Shown here: positions 36,174 to 44,556 of the stretch, piece after piece
Layout: the number at the start of each line of letters is the position of its first letter
Numbering within the stretch: position 1 is the first letter of the stretch
From: Rhodoblastus sphagnicola
Lineage (GTDB): Bacteria; Pseudomonadota; Alphaproteobacteria; Rhizobiales; Beijerinckiaceae
Direction of reading: 5' to 3'
NCBI RefSeq assembly: GCF_002937075.1
Contig: NZ_NHSJ01000129.1
Location: 62,001-126,000 of the forward strand
DNA: 64,000 nt
Position numbers and translations under genes: made by a program
Notes under the pieces: generated by a model
What the model saw: only the letters and a program-made list of their open reading frames with translations
Database searches by the model: none
What the model was told of the DNA's origin: nothing

Positions 36174-36643
36174 AAAAGACAACCCATTTCGTCTCCGTCC
36201 TGCCGGGGCGGATCAGGCTGCGCCATGCCATCCTGCGCAATCGCGCGGTGCATGCGCAATTCGTTGAACGGTTGGGCGAACTCGCCGAGGTCGAAAGCAA
36301 TCCCGCGACGGGCTCGCTGCTGCTGCGCTTCGATCCCGCGGACGCGGACATGGAGGCGCGAATCCGCGCCGAGGTCGCCGCGATTCTCGGCGATCTCGCA
36401 CTTTCGTCCGCAGAGCCAGAGGCGGCGAAAGCAGCCCCCGCGCGCGCCGACAGCGGCGAATGGCTTGACCGGCGCGCGAAGAGGGAAATCAATCGCGTCG
36501 CCAAAATCGGCTCTCTCGCGGCCATGGCCGTTTCCATCGCCGCGTTGCGCTCAAGCCGAAAACTCCATGCGCAAGCGGGCTATCTGTCCGTCTTCCTGAT
36601 GCTGGTCCACACCGCCTTTCATTGGCGGCGCGCGTTTCGATAG
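36170..36643 (+). CDS. HMA-like domain protein of the ferrosome-type cluster
   Basis: A 157-residue protein. The N-terminal ferredoxin-like metal domain lacks the CxxC of copper chaperones and carries the LPGRIRLRHA motif (about 11-20) also found in the two other HMA-like proteins here. A linker rich in Ala and Glu (about 82-100) leads to one hydrophobic segment (about 108-125) and a short hydrophobic C-terminus. LPGR-type HMA proteins with a P1B-6 ATPase mark ferrosome (fez) clusters, known from Desulfovibrio, Shewanella, Rhodopseudomonas and Clostridioides. Assignment to a particular fez gene is not attempted. Confidence 0.7.
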   Translation: MKKTTHFVSVLPGRIRLRHAILRNRAVHAQFVERLGELAEVESNPATGSLLLRFDPADADMEARIRAEVAAILGDLALSSAEPEAAKAAPARADSGEWLDRRAKREINRVAKIGSLAAMAVSIAALRSSRKLHAQAGYLSVFLMLVHTAFHWRRAFR

Positions 36644-36652
36644 GGGGCGCTT

Positions 36653-36970
36653 ATGTCCGCCATCCCTTCGCCGCTGCTCGGCTTCGCCCGCCAACTCAGC
36701 ATCGCCCATCACATTCCCGGCCGCATCCGCCTGAAGATCAGCGGGCCATTCCCCGATGAACTGCTGGGGGAAGCCAGGCGTTTCGGCAAGGCGCTCGGGG
36801 CCGTCGCGGGCGTTCGGTCGATCGGCCTCAACGCCCTGGCCCGATCCTGCACCATCGAATACGACGCCCGCGCGATCCCGCCGGCCGCCTGGAGCAGCTT
36901 CCTGTCGGGAGAGGCTACGGCCGAAAGCGAACATTTGCAGCGCCTCCTGCTCGACGCGGCGCGCGCCTGA
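36653..36970 (+). CDS. Second HMA-like domain protein of the cluster
   Basis: A 105-residue protein consisting mostly of one ferredoxin-like domain with the motif HHIPGRIRLKI (about 19-29) and no metal-binding cysteine pair. It has a histidine pair before the motif. The ATG at 36653 follows GGGGGCG, nine bases after the previous stop codon. The shared (L/I)PGRIRL(R/K) motif suggests a common surface, perhaps for coating or assembling the vesicle; inferred. Confidence 0.7.
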   Translation: MSAIPSPLLGFARQLSIAHHIPGRIRLKISGPFPDELLGEARRFGKALGAVAGVRSIGLNALARSCTIEYDARAIPPAAWSSFLSGEATAESEHLQRLLLDAARA

Positions 36971-36991
36971 ATTTTTTGAAAGGAGTTCATC

Positions 36992-37300
36992 ATGTGGAGA
37001 CTTCTGACTTTCGCCGCCGGCATCGTGGTCGGCGCCGTGGGCGTCAAGGCGCTAAAGAAAGCCGAGGCGCCCGCCAAGCTGACCAATCTCGCGCACAAGG
37101 CCCGCGGCGGTCTCGACAAGGCCGGCGAGGGATTGCGCGATGCGACGGTTTCCGGACTGAGCGCCGTGGAAAAATCCAGCGCCGGGCTGCGCGCGAAACT
37201 CTCCGGCGAAGCCGGACCGTCCGCCGACGAGGCGCCTGCGGATGAAACCGCCGACGGGACCGCGACCTCCAGGGGGACGAGCAAGAATGAAGAAGCGTAA
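36992..37300 (+). CDS. Small membrane-anchored protein of the cluster
   Basis: A 102-residue protein. An N-terminal membrane helix with a small-residue face (LLTFAAGIVVGAVGVKAL, about 4-21) is followed by an amphipathic helical region and an acidic, Glu/Asp-rich tail. AAGGAG precedes the ATG. It overlaps the next gene by 14 bases. The glycine-rich helix could pack laterally, as in vesicle-forming proteins; the family is not recognised. Confidence 0.7.
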   Translation: MWRLLTFAAGIVVGAVGVKALKKAEAPAKLTNLAHKARGGLDKAGEGLRDATVSGLSAVEKSSAGLRAKLSGEAGPSADEAPADETADGTATSRGTSKNEEA

Positions 37301-37616
37301 GCTCGGAGCGCGCGGCAATTCGCTCGCGCCGGCGGAACTCGCCAACAATTTTACGCGGGGGCTGGTCGCCACCGGCGTGCTGACCGCAATCCAGAATCGC
37401 GCCGCCGGAGCGCCCCCCAATCGCGCGGTCGCGCGCCTCGCCTTGCAGGGCGGCTTCGCCCTGGCGGCCGGCGTCGCCACCGCCGACAGTCTGCGGCGGC
37501 AGGATTATCTGAGCGCCGCGCTCGCCATCGCCGGCGGCTTCGCGGGCGTGCTGGCGGCCGAGACGCTGCTCGCAGCCGAAACGCATCAAACTGAACAGGA
37601 GGCCGAAATTGGCTAA
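37287..37616 (+). CDS. Small membrane protein of the cluster
   Basis: A 109-residue protein with a basic N-terminus (MKKRKLGARGN) and two to three hydrophobic segments (about 27-40, 50-66 and 74-92, for example SAALAIAGGFAGVLAAETLL). Start 37287 lies inside the previous gene and its end overlaps the next one by eight bases, so it is strongly coupled. No known domain is recognised. Confidence 0.7.
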   Translation: MKKRKLGARGNSLAPAELANNFTRGLVATGVLTAIQNRAAGAPPNRAVARLALQGGFALAAGVATADSLRRQDYLSAALAIAGGFAGVLAAETLLAAETHQTEQEAEIG

Positions 37617-37941
37617 GAAAAAGAAAAACAAAGGAAAAGGCCTCAAGCGCCAGCGACTCGAACGCCTGCTCGCGGCCCAGACGAACATGGCCCCTCCGGC
37701 CAACCAGGGCATTTTCAACAGCCTCAACAACCTGCTGCCCAAGGGCCGCAACGAGCAGTTCCTGCTCGGCCTCGCGGTCGGCGGGATCGCAGCCTACGTC
37801 CTGTCGGACGAGGACATACGCGGAAAACTGTTCAAGGGCGCGATCCAGGCCTATTCCAGCGTAATGGGCGGCGTCGCCGAGATGAAGGAGCAGATGGCCG
37901 ATCTGGCGGCGGAAGTCGAGGCGGAACAGGGCGCGGCATGA
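37609..37941 (+). CDS. DUF5132-like lysine-rich membrane protein of the cluster
   Basis: A 110-residue protein with a Lys-rich start (MAKKKKNKGKGLKRQRLERL), one membrane helix (FLLGLAVGGIAAYVLSDEDI, about 52-71) and a C-terminal helical region EMKEQMADLAAEVEAE. The pattern resembles DUF5132 proteins that accompany P1B-6 ATPases. TTG at 37609 is chosen because AGGAGG lies six bases upstream. ATGA overlap with the ATPase gene. It may anchor or recruit the pump; inferred. Confidence 0.7.
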   Translation: MAKKKKNKGKGLKRQRLERLLAAQTNMAPPANQGIFNSLNNLLPKGRNEQFLLGLAVGGIAAYVLSDEDIRGKLFKGAIQAYSSVMGGVAEMKEQMADLAAEVEAEQGAA

Positions 37942-40034
37942 CGGCGCTTCCGTGGCTGCGCACGTTGGAAATCGTGCACCGGCTTCCCGGACGCATTCGC
38001 CTGCGCTATCGCCGCAACCCGCATGCGCCTGACGCCGCCGCGCTGGAAGGCATGGCGCGTCTGATCGACGGCGTGACCTCGGCGCGGGCCAACGCGCGCG
38101 CCGCCTCGCTGGTCATCGCCTTCGACGCCACGCGCGCCGACGCCAAAACCATTGTCGCGACGCTGGCCGATTTTCGTTGGGACGAAGCAAAAAACAAGCC
38201 GCGCGCCGACGAGGGCGCGGGCGCGGTGGCCTCTTCGCTCGCCGTGCTGCTCGGCTCCGGCGTCCTGCCCATGCCGGCGCGCCTGCCCATCAGCCTGGCG
38301 GCGGCGCTGCCGCTGCTGCGCGAGGGCGTGGCGGATTACCGCGAAAACGGCGTCACCAGCCATGTGCTGGAGGCCATGGCCGTGTCGATCTCGCTGGCGC
38401 GCTCGGATTTCCTCGCCGCCAACGCCACCACCTTCATGCTGGCGCTCGGCGAATATATGGAGCATTCGATCGCGCGGCGTTCGGACGATCTGTTGAAACA
38501 TCTTTTGCGCCCGAGCAGCGATCTCATCTGGGTTTTGCGCGGCGGCGAGGAAGTACAGATTTCCGCTGGCGACGTGGCGGTGGGCGAGTCCGTCGTGGTC
38601 GGCGCCGGCGCGGTCATTCCCGTCGATGGCACGGTGATGTCGGGCGAGGGCGTGGTCAATGAAGCCGCCATGACCGGCGAAAGCGTGTCGGTGATCAAGA
38701 CGCGCGGGTCCAAGGTCTTGTCCGGCGCGACCATGGAAGACGGGCGTCTCACCATCTATGCCGAGCAGGTCGGCCGCCACACGGCGGCGGCGCGCATCGC
38801 CGATTATGTCGAGCAGTCGCTGACCGCCAAGAGCGAGGCCCAACTCGACGCCGCCCGCCTCGCCGACCGGCTGGTGCCGACCGTGTTGAAACTCGCCGGC
38901 GTCTCCGCCGTCTTGACCGGCGACTGGCGCTCGGCGGCCTCCGTCCTCCAGGCTGACTATTCGTGCGCGCTCAAACTGGCGACGCCGGTGGCGTTCAAGT
39001 CGGCCATGTTCAATGCGGGTCAGGCCGGCATTCTCGTCAAGGGCGCGACCGCGCTGGAACGTCTCGCCGAGGCCGACACGTTCATTTTCGACAAGACGGG
39101 GACGCTGACCACCGGTCGCCTCGATGTGACCGATTCCATCGCCTTCGATTCCGCCTATAGCGCGGAGGATCTGATCTGGCTCGCGGCTTCGGTCGAGGAG
39201 CATTATTTTCATCCTCTGGCGCTGGCGGTGGTCAATGCCGCGCAGGCGACGGGCAGGAACGCCCATTTCGATCACACGGAAGTCCAGTTCATCGTCGCGC
39301 ATGGCGTGGCCAGCGAGGTCAACGGCCAGCGCGTCGTGGTCGGCTCGCGCCATTTCGTCGAGGATCACGAGGGCGTCGATGTTTCCGCGCAATCCGAGGT
39401 GGTGGAGCGCCTCTATCTCGAAGGCAAGACCCTGCTGTTCATCGGCTTTGGCGGCCGTCTGCTCGGCCTTCTCGCCCTCAAGGATTCCCTGCGGTCGAAC
39501 GCCGCCGACACCATCGCGCGGCTGCGCCGCTCGGGCGTCAGGCGCATTCTGATGCTGACCGGCGATCACCGCGACCGCGCGGCGGAACTGGCGGAAGACT
39601 TGGGGCTCGACGGGTTCCACGCCGAACTGACGCCGACCGACAAGGCCGAGATCGTCGCCGATCTCAGCGCAAAGGGCGCGAAGATCGCGTTCATTGGCGA
39701 CGGCATCAATGACGCGCCCGCGCTCGCCGGCGCGCATGTCGGCGTCGCCATGCAGAAGGGCGCGGATATCGCGCGGCTCACCGCCGATGTGGTGCTGCTG
39801 GAAGACTCGATCGCCCGCGTGGCTGACGCTCGCCTGCTCGCCAATGCCGCGATGGCGCGGATCGCCGCCAATTACAAACTGACGGTCGGCCTCAACACCG
39901 CCATCCTCGGCTTGGCCGCGCTTGGCGTTCTGTCGCCGGTGGCCACCGCCGTGCTGCACAACGGCGCGACCATCGGCATCCTGCTCAACGCCTTTCGCGG
40001 GTCGGCGCCGAGTTCGGACAAGCGGAGCGCCTGA
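37938..40034 (+). CDS. fezB: P1B-6-type ATPase, FezB-like (ferrosome iron pump)
   Basis: A 698-residue P-type ATPase. The N-terminal HMA-like domain carries HRLPGRIRLRY (about 14-24) without CxxC. Then come the actuator motif TGES (246-249), the membrane metal motif SCALKLATP (342-350) instead of CPC, phosphorylation D385 in DKTGT, the HP motif (425-426) and GDGINDAPAL. The SCALKLATP motif and cluster context point to the P1B-6 group that loads iron into ferrosome vesicles. It overlaps the DUF5132-like gene by ATGA. The substrate is inferred from the family. Confidence 0.8.
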   Translation: MTALPWLRTLEIVHRLPGRIRLRYRRNPHAPDAAALEGMARLIDGVTSARANARAASLVIAFDATRADAKTIVATLADFRWDEAKNKPRADEGAGAVASSLAVLLGSGVLPMPARLPISLAAALPLLREGVADYRENGVTSHVLEAMAVSISLARSDFLAANATTFMLALGEYMEHSIARRSDDLLKHLLRPSSDLIWVLRGGEEVQISAGDVAVGESVVVGAGAVIPVDGTVMSGEGVVNEAAMTGESVSVIKTRGSKVLSGATMEDGRLTIYAEQVGRHTAAARIADYVEQSLTAKSEAQLDAARLADRLVPTVLKLAGVSAVLTGDWRSAASVLQADYSCALKLATPVAFKSAMFNAGQAGILVKGATALERLAEADTFIFDKTGTLTTGRLDVTDSIAFDSAYSAEDLIWLAASVEEHYFHPLALAVVNAAQATGRNAHFDHTEVQFIVAHGVASEVNGQRVVVGSRHFVEDHEGVDVSAQSEVVERLYLEGKTLLFIGFGGRLLGLLALKDSLRSNAADTIARLRRSGVRRILMLTGDHRDRAAELAEDLGLDGFHAELTPTDKAEIVADLSAKGAKIAFIGDGINDAPALAGAHVGVAMQKGADIARLTADVVLLEDSIARVADARLLANAAMARIAANYKLTVGLNTAILGLAALGVLSPVATAVLHNGATIGILLNAFRGSAPSSDKRSA

Positions 40035-40061
40035 CGGCGGCAAGGAGCGCCTGCGCGCGGC

Positions 40062-40145
40062 TCACCACACGGCGATGAGCACGCCCACCATGAAGGCGAA
40101 GGCGGCGAAGATGGACAGAAGTTCGAGCCGGGACGTGGTCAGCAT
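40062..40145 (-). CDS. 27-residue membrane peptide with Irr-type box upstream
   Basis: ATG at 40145-40143 with AAAGGG about nine bases upstream; the peptide reads MLTTSRLELLSIFAAFAFMV then GVLIAVW and stops at 40062. It is one membrane helix with a short polar head. It runs leftward, opposite to fezB. An ICE-like palindrome at 40236-40252 lies 91 bases upstream and has no other downstream gene on either strand to serve. This makes a real iron-regulated small protein likely. Confidence 0.6.
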   Translation of the reverse strand: MLTTSRLELLSIFAAFAFMVGVLIAVW

Positions 40146-40235
40146 ATGCAGACCCTTTCTGTGGATAGCCGTCGCCGCGAGGGCTTGAGAAGACTTTGGC
40201 AAAAAGACGTCAGGCCAGCAAAAGAAACTGATTTC

Positions 40236-40252
40236 TTTAGAATAATTCCATA
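40236..40252 (-). promoter_or_regulatory. ICE-like Irr box upstream of the 27-residue peptide
   Basis: TTTAGAATAATTCCATA resembles the Irr element TTTAGAA-N3-TTCTAAA with mismatches in the right arm. It sits between the convergent fezB and efeM genes, so the only downstream gene is the small leftward peptide gene starting at 40145. Confidence 0.5.
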
Positions 40253-40278
40253 TTTGACAACGTGGACAGGGACGCCGA

Positions 40279-40313
40279 GCGCCAGAGGGGCGGACATTCC
40301 GTCCCTCTGGCGC
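40279..40313 (-). terminator. Hairpin after the efe operon
   Basis: GCGCCAGAGGG (40279-40289) pairs perfectly with CCCTCTGGCGC (40303-40313), a dozen bases beyond the efeM stop codon on the leftward strand. No long U-run is present. Confidence 0.5.
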
Positions 40314-40324
40314 CGGTGTCGGGG

Positions 40325-41158
40325 TCAGTCGAGCCCGAGCGTGCCGCGCAGTTTGGACAGATCCTCGGCAAGCGCGGTCACAGGACCCCGAACGCCAGTG
40401 CGGTCCTTTTTCGACAGCTTCTCGTAGCTCTCGTAACCGCCGGTGGGGACGGCATATTTCGCCAGCACGGCTTCCACCTTGGCGAAGTTGGCGTCGATCC
40501 GCTGCACCAGCTTGGGATTGGCCTTGGTGGTCAGCGGATGCAACAGTTCGTGAATCTTCTTGGCGCCCTCGACATTGGCGGCGAAGTCCCAGAGATCGGT
40601 GCGGCTGTAGCGATCCTCTTCGCCGGAAATCTTGGTCTTGGCGACCTCCTCGATCAGCGCGGCGGCGCCGCCCACCACCTTGTTCGGCGGAACGGTCAGG
40701 CCGTTGATCCGGCTCTTCAGCTCCACAATGTCAGCATCGAGCTTGTCGGCCACGGGCGCCATGCCCTCGGTCGAGTTCTTGGCGAACAGGGCGTATTCGA
40801 GGCGATGAAACCCGGTAAATGCGGGATCGGCCTCCTTCCTGGCGAAATCGTCGGCGCGAACGTCCATCGACTTGTCCAGATCGGAGAAAAGCTCGGCGAT
40901 CGGCTCGATCCGCTCGTAAGGCATGCGCGCCGGCGCATAGAGCGCCTTCGCCTTGGCCAGATCTCCGGCGCGCACGGCGTCGGTGAAGGCCTTCGCGCCG
41001 GACTGCATCGCATCCACTTCGGCAGCGACCCAGATCTTGTAGTCGGAAATCGGACCGGCGAGGTCGGCGGACGAAGCCGGCGCGGCGTTGGCGCCGAGAG
41101 CCAGCGCCGAGGCGAGGACGGCGGCGAGACAAGTTGTGGCAAGGAATAAACGCGACAT
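40325..41158 (-). CDS. efeM: Imelysin (M75)-domain iron-uptake protein, EfeM type
   Basis: A 277-residue periplasmic protein: signal peptide (cleavage near ANA-A, residue 26) and a helical imelysin domain. The metal-binding HxxE motif is intact (GFHRLEYALF, H118 and E121). It is the last gene of efeU-efeO-efeB-efeM. In many bacteria a cupredoxin-free EfeM hands ferrous or ferric iron to the EfeU permease. Here it probably supplies the metal site that the EfeO protein of this operon seems to have lost. Confidence 0.82.
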   Translation of the reverse strand: MSRLFLATTCLAAVLASALALGANAAPASSADLAGPISDYKIWVAAEVDAMQSGAKAFTDAVRAGDLAKAKALYAPARMPYERIEPIAELFSDLDKSMDVRADDFARKEADPAFTGFHRLEYALFAKNSTEGMAPVADKLDADIVELKSRINGLTVPPNKVVGGAAALIEEVAKTKISGEEDRYSRTDLWDFAANVEGAKKIHELLHPLTTKANPKLVQRIDANFAKVEAVLAKYAVPTGGYESYEKLSKKDRTGVRGPVTALAEDLSKLRGTLGLD

Positions 41159-41161
41159 GGA

Positions 41162-42520
41162 TCAACCTTTCGTTTTGTCGCCGGCGGGCGCCGGCGTTTT
41201 CAGCGCAGACGCTGCTGCGAACAGGGATTCTCCGAGCGCGGCGTTCGCCGAGGCGACGCCGGGAAGGGCGAAGAAATAGCCGCCGCCGAACGGCTTGATG
41301 TATTCCTCCAGCGGTTCGCCGTTGAGGCGCGTCTGCGTCGAGAGGAATCCGCGTTCAAGGTCCGACTGGAACGAGACGAACAGCAGACCCATGTCGAGCT
41401 GGCCGGATTTGGTCACGCCGTTGGAATAATTGTAGCCGCGCCGGATTAGCCGGGCGGTCTCGCGCGGCGTGCGCGGATTGGCGAGCCGGATGTGCGACGA
41501 CAGCGGCACCTTGTCGCCGCCGGGGTCGGCGGCATAGTTCGGCGGATCGAATTCCTTGGAATGGCCGAGCGGGGCGCCTTCCGTCTTGTCGCGGCCAAAG
41601 ATGCGCTGCTGCTCGCCAAGCGGCGTGCGATCCCAGAATTCGACGTAATTGCGAATGAGGCGCACGACCTGATAGCTGCCGCCGGCGGTCCAGGCCGGCT
41701 CCTCGGCGCCGGGCCGCACCCAGACGTAATCGTTCATCAGCGCGGCGTTGGCGACATCGGCGTTGGCGGTGCCGTCCTTGAAGCCGAGCAGGTTGCGGCC
41801 GGTGCCCAGCGGGCCGGAGCGGGCGCCGTGCGTGGCCGCGAAGCCCTCCTGCTTCCACTTGATCGCCAATCGGTCGGGGGTCGCCTTGAGCACCAGGCGC
41901 AAGGCGTGGATGACCTCCTCCGGCGTCTCCGCGCAGAACTGGATCAGCAGATCGCCGTGGCAGAGCGTATCGTCGAGCGCGTCATTGGGGAATGCGGTCA
42001 TCTCGACCAGTTGGCGCGGACGCAGCGGCGCGAGGCCGAAGCGCTCGTCGAACGCCGAGGCGCCCAGAGCCACCGTGGCGGTCAGTCGTTCCGGATTGAT
42101 GCGGTGTGTGCCGAGCAGGCCGTTGTCGGAGGGCGGCAGGCGCGGGTCGTCCTGCGGCAGGTCGCCGCCCTCGGCCAGCAGGCGCAACAGGCCGGTGAGG
42201 TCCTTGAGCAGCGTGGCGAGTTCGTCTCGCTTTTCCACCAGCAGGTCGAACGACGCGACGAGGCAGGAGAACGGCTGCGGCGTGGTGATTCCGGCCTGGT
42301 TGGGGCCATGGAACGCAACCGTCAGCGGCTTGACGGGCGCGGCGGGCGGCGTCTCGGGAGCGGCCGGCGGCGCTTGGGGAGCGGCCGGCGGCGCCTGGGG
42401 CGCGGCGGCGCTCTCCGCGTTCGAGGCGAGATAGCCGACGCCGCCGGCGAGGCCCAGCAGCAGGTTGCGGCGTTCGGGCGACGCCGGCGGGGTTTTGGCG
42501 AGGGGGCGATCGCTGCACAT
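41162..42520 (-). CDS. efeB: Dye-decolorizing-type haem peroxidase of the Efe system
   Basis: A 452-residue Tat-exported peroxidase that oxidises ferrous iron (or handles haem) for EfeU. The twin-arginine signal (RRNLLLGLAGG) is followed by a low-complexity linker with repeated PQAPPAAP units (about 48-68), then the Dyp domain with GFKDG and the proximal histidine in LSSHIRLANPR. The start at 42520 follows AGGAG; an ATG at 42538 is an alternative. The Pro/Ala linker is unusual and may space the enzyme from the membrane. Confidence 0.88.
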   Translation of the reverse strand: MCSDRPLAKTPPASPERRNLLLGLAGGVGYLASNAESAAAPQAPPAAPQAPPAAPETPPAAPVKPLTVAFHGPNQAGITTPQPFSCLVASFDLLVEKRDELATLLKDLTGLLRLLAEGGDLPQDDPRLPPSDNGLLGTHRINPERLTATVALGASAFDERFGLAPLRPRQLVEMTAFPNDALDDTLCHGDLLIQFCAETPEEVIHALRLVLKATPDRLAIKWKQEGFAATHGARSGPLGTGRNLLGFKDGTANADVANAALMNDYVWVRPGAEEPAWTAGGSYQVVRLIRNYVEFWDRTPLGEQQRIFGRDKTEGAPLGHSKEFDPPNYAADPGGDKVPLSSHIRLANPRTPRETARLIRRGYNYSNGVTKSGQLDMGLLFVSFQSDLERGFLSTQTRLNGEPLEEYIKPFGGGYFFALPGVASANAALGESLFAAASALKTPAPAGDKTKG

Positions 42521-42534
42521 GAGACTTCTCCTGA

Positions 42535-43533
42535 TCAAAGACCGAGGTCGGCGGGCAGCCCGGCGAGCCTTTCGGCGAGTTCCGTGGCCGCCGCCCGGCG
42601 GGTTTCAAGGGTTTGGGCGCCGGCGCCGGTCAACTCGCTTTTCAGCCGCGCCAGCGCCAGCGACGCGGCGCCGGCCGCCGGGGCGTTGACGCGCATCCAC
42701 AGCGGGTTGAACAGGACGATCACCCGTTCGACCGCCGCGCGTTCGGCCTCAAGCGCGGACAGCGCCGAGGGGGAAGCCGACGCTTCGATCTTGGCGGGGA
42801 GTCCGCGCGCCAGCGCCAGCGCGCCGGCCACCAGACGGTCAGCCGGCGTGACCAGCGGCCTGACGGCGGCGGCGAAGGCCCGCGCGTCCTTGTCGAGCTT
42901 GTCCAGGATTGGCGCGGCCTCGGCCGCGCCGTCGCCGAACAGCAGGCGGTCAGCGTCTTCGAGATCGGTTCTCAGCGGACCCGCCGTCGCGCCGGCCTCG
43001 GCCCAGATCGGGGCCAGCGCCAACGCCGCCGCGCGAACCTCCACAAAAGCCTTGCGGGCCGCCTCGCGGTTGGCGCCGGCGGCCTTGAGCCGGCCCAGCG
43101 CCGTTTCGAGATCGGACAGAACCTGCGCGGCGCCGAAGCGATATTCGGCGACCGGTCCGGTGAGGTCTCCCGGCGTGATCGCGGCCGTTGCGCCGGTCAC
43201 CGTGAGCTTGCCGCGCGGATTGTCGAGCAGGCCGCAGGTGATGTCGTAAACGCCGGGTTCGAGTTTCGTCGTCAACTTTGCCTTGAAACCGGGCGCGATG
43301 TTCTCGCGCTCGTCGATGATCATGACGCCTTGCAGGATTTCCCACTCCAGCGCCCGCGTCGACTTGTTGGCGATCACGAAGGTCACCTTGCCGGCGGGCG
43401 CCGTGAGCGCCATCGGCTCGCAGCCCTGCGCGGTCACGGCGATGGGAAGGGTCGGGACGTCAGCAGCCTGCGCGCCCTGCGCCGCAAGGCTGGCGAAGAC
43501 GATGAAGGCGACGTGTGAAAAGAGCGTTCTCAT
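42535..43533 (-). CDS. efeO: EfeO cupredoxin-imelysin protein lacking the HxxE metal motif
   Basis: A 332-residue periplasmic protein: signal peptide (cleavage near AQA-A, residue 23), a cupredoxin-like domain with the conserved C38 and C100 (ITCGLL), and a helical imelysin-like C-terminal domain. Where E. coli EfeO has a GFHKIE-type motif, this protein reads DLEDADRLLF (190-199), with no histidine. The start overlaps the efeU stop by ATGA. The loss suggests that iron binding by the M75 part has moved to the separate EfeM. Confidence 0.8.
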   Translation of the reverse strand: MRTLFSHVAFIVFASLAAQGAQAADVPTLPIAVTAQGCEPMALTAPAGKVTFVIANKSTRALEWEILQGVMIIDERENIAPGFKAKLTTKLEPGVYDITCGLLDNPRGKLTVTGATAAITPGDLTGPVAEYRFGAAQVLSDLETALGRLKAAGANREAARKAFVEVRAAALALAPIWAEAGATAGPLRTDLEDADRLLFGDGAAEAAPILDKLDKDARAFAAAVRPLVTPADRLVAGALALARGLPAKIEASASPSALSALEAERAAVERVIVLFNPLWMRVNAPAAGAASLALARLKSELTGAGAQTLETRRAAATELAERLAGLPADLGL

Positions 43534-44369
43534 GAAATGACGGGCTTTCCAATGGGCGCGGCGGGGGCGGTCGCGCGCCGGAACAGGATCAGGGCGGGGA
43601 TGAAATAGGCCAGCCAGAGCGCCACCTCGCCCCAGGTCGGCGCGTCGGCATAGCCGAACACGCCGGCGAGCAGCGCGCCGAGGAAGCCGTCGGTGGGCAG
43701 GACGCGGCTGAGATCGAAGGCGATGCCCTGGAGGCCGTTCCACAAGCCGGCTTCATGAAGCGCGCGCAATGCGCCGGCCAGCAGACCGGCGGCGACGAAC
43801 AGGATGAAAAGCCCGGTCCAGCGGAAGAAGCCGGCGAGGTTAAAGCGCCGGCCGCCGCGATGGAGGGCGATGCCGACGCCAATAGCGACGACCAGCCCGC
43901 CGACCGCGCCGAACAACGCCTCGATGCCGACATCGTCGCGCTGCTGCCAGGCGGCCATTAGAAAGAGAACGGATTCGATGCCCTCGCGCGCGACAGCGAA
44001 GAAGGCGAGGCCCGCCAGCGCCACGCCTTGCGAGCCGCTTGCGAAGGCCTTCTCTATGCCGGCGTGCAAGGCCGCGCGGATCGATTTCGCCGCCTTGCCC
44101 ATCCAGAGCGCCATGGCCGTGAGCATGACGGCCGCGAACAGACCTACGGCGGCTTCGAACAGCTCTTGAAGTCTCTGAGGCAGTTCGGAAGCGCTGACAG
44201 CAATTGCGACGCCGATCGCCGCCGACAGCGCCACAGCAGCGGCGACGCCGATCCAGACCGAGCGCATGGCGTCGCCGCGGCCGACATGGTCGAGGTAGCT
44301 CGCGACGATCGCCACGATCAACGCGGCTTCGACGCCTTCACGAAGCATGATGAGAAAGGGAACCAACAT
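43530..44369 (-). CDS. efeU: FTR1-family iron permease
   Basis: A 279-residue inner-membrane permease with seven predicted helices. Both REGxE iron-binding motifs are present: REGVE (10-14) in helix 1 and REGIE (128-132) in helix 4. It is the first gene of the efeUOB-efeM operon, about 100 bases downstream of an ICE-like palindrome at 44472, which suggests Irr control under iron limitation. Confidence 0.9.
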   Translation of the reverse strand: MLVPFLIMLREGVEAALIVAIVASYLDHVGRGDAMRSVWIGVAAAVALSAAIGVAIAVSASELPQRLQELFEAAVGLFAAVMLTAMALWMGKAAKSIRAALHAGIEKAFASGSQGVALAGLAFFAVAREGIESVLFLMAAWQQRDDVGIEALFGAVGGLVVAIGVGIALHRGGRRFNLAGFFRWTGLFILFVAAGLLAGALRALHEAGLWNGLQGIAFDLSRVLPTDGFLGALLAGVFGYADAPTWGEVALWLAYFIPALILFRRATAPAAPIGKPVIS

Positions 44370-44469
44370 CGCAGACCTTGCAGGCGCTTTTCAGCTGGAC
44401 GCATTCAGCGTCGGGAGACTGATCAGGATTTGCGTTGCGGCAGGCTCAAGGTCAAAACATTACGTGTAA

Positions 44470-44486
44470 AATAGAACGATTCTAAA
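44470..44486 (-). promoter_or_regulatory. ICE-like Irr box upstream of efeU
   Basis: TAGAACGATTCTA (44472-44484) is a perfect palindrome around a three-base centre, with A/T flanks, as in TTTAGAA-N3-TTCTAAA. It lies about 100 bases before the efeU start and is the best of the five ICE-like sites in the window. Confidence 0.65.
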
Positions 44487-44556
44487 TTGCGATGTAAACA
44501 TTGGAATCAATGCTTTATGCCACGCGCGCCTTCTCCGCCGCGTGGCCATAGGCGTT

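Noticed and set aside
37938-40034. Copper or zinc exporter (CopA/ZntA)
   Set aside because: No CxxC in the N-terminal domain and SCALKLATP replaces CPC in the membrane motif; cluster context is ferrosome-like.
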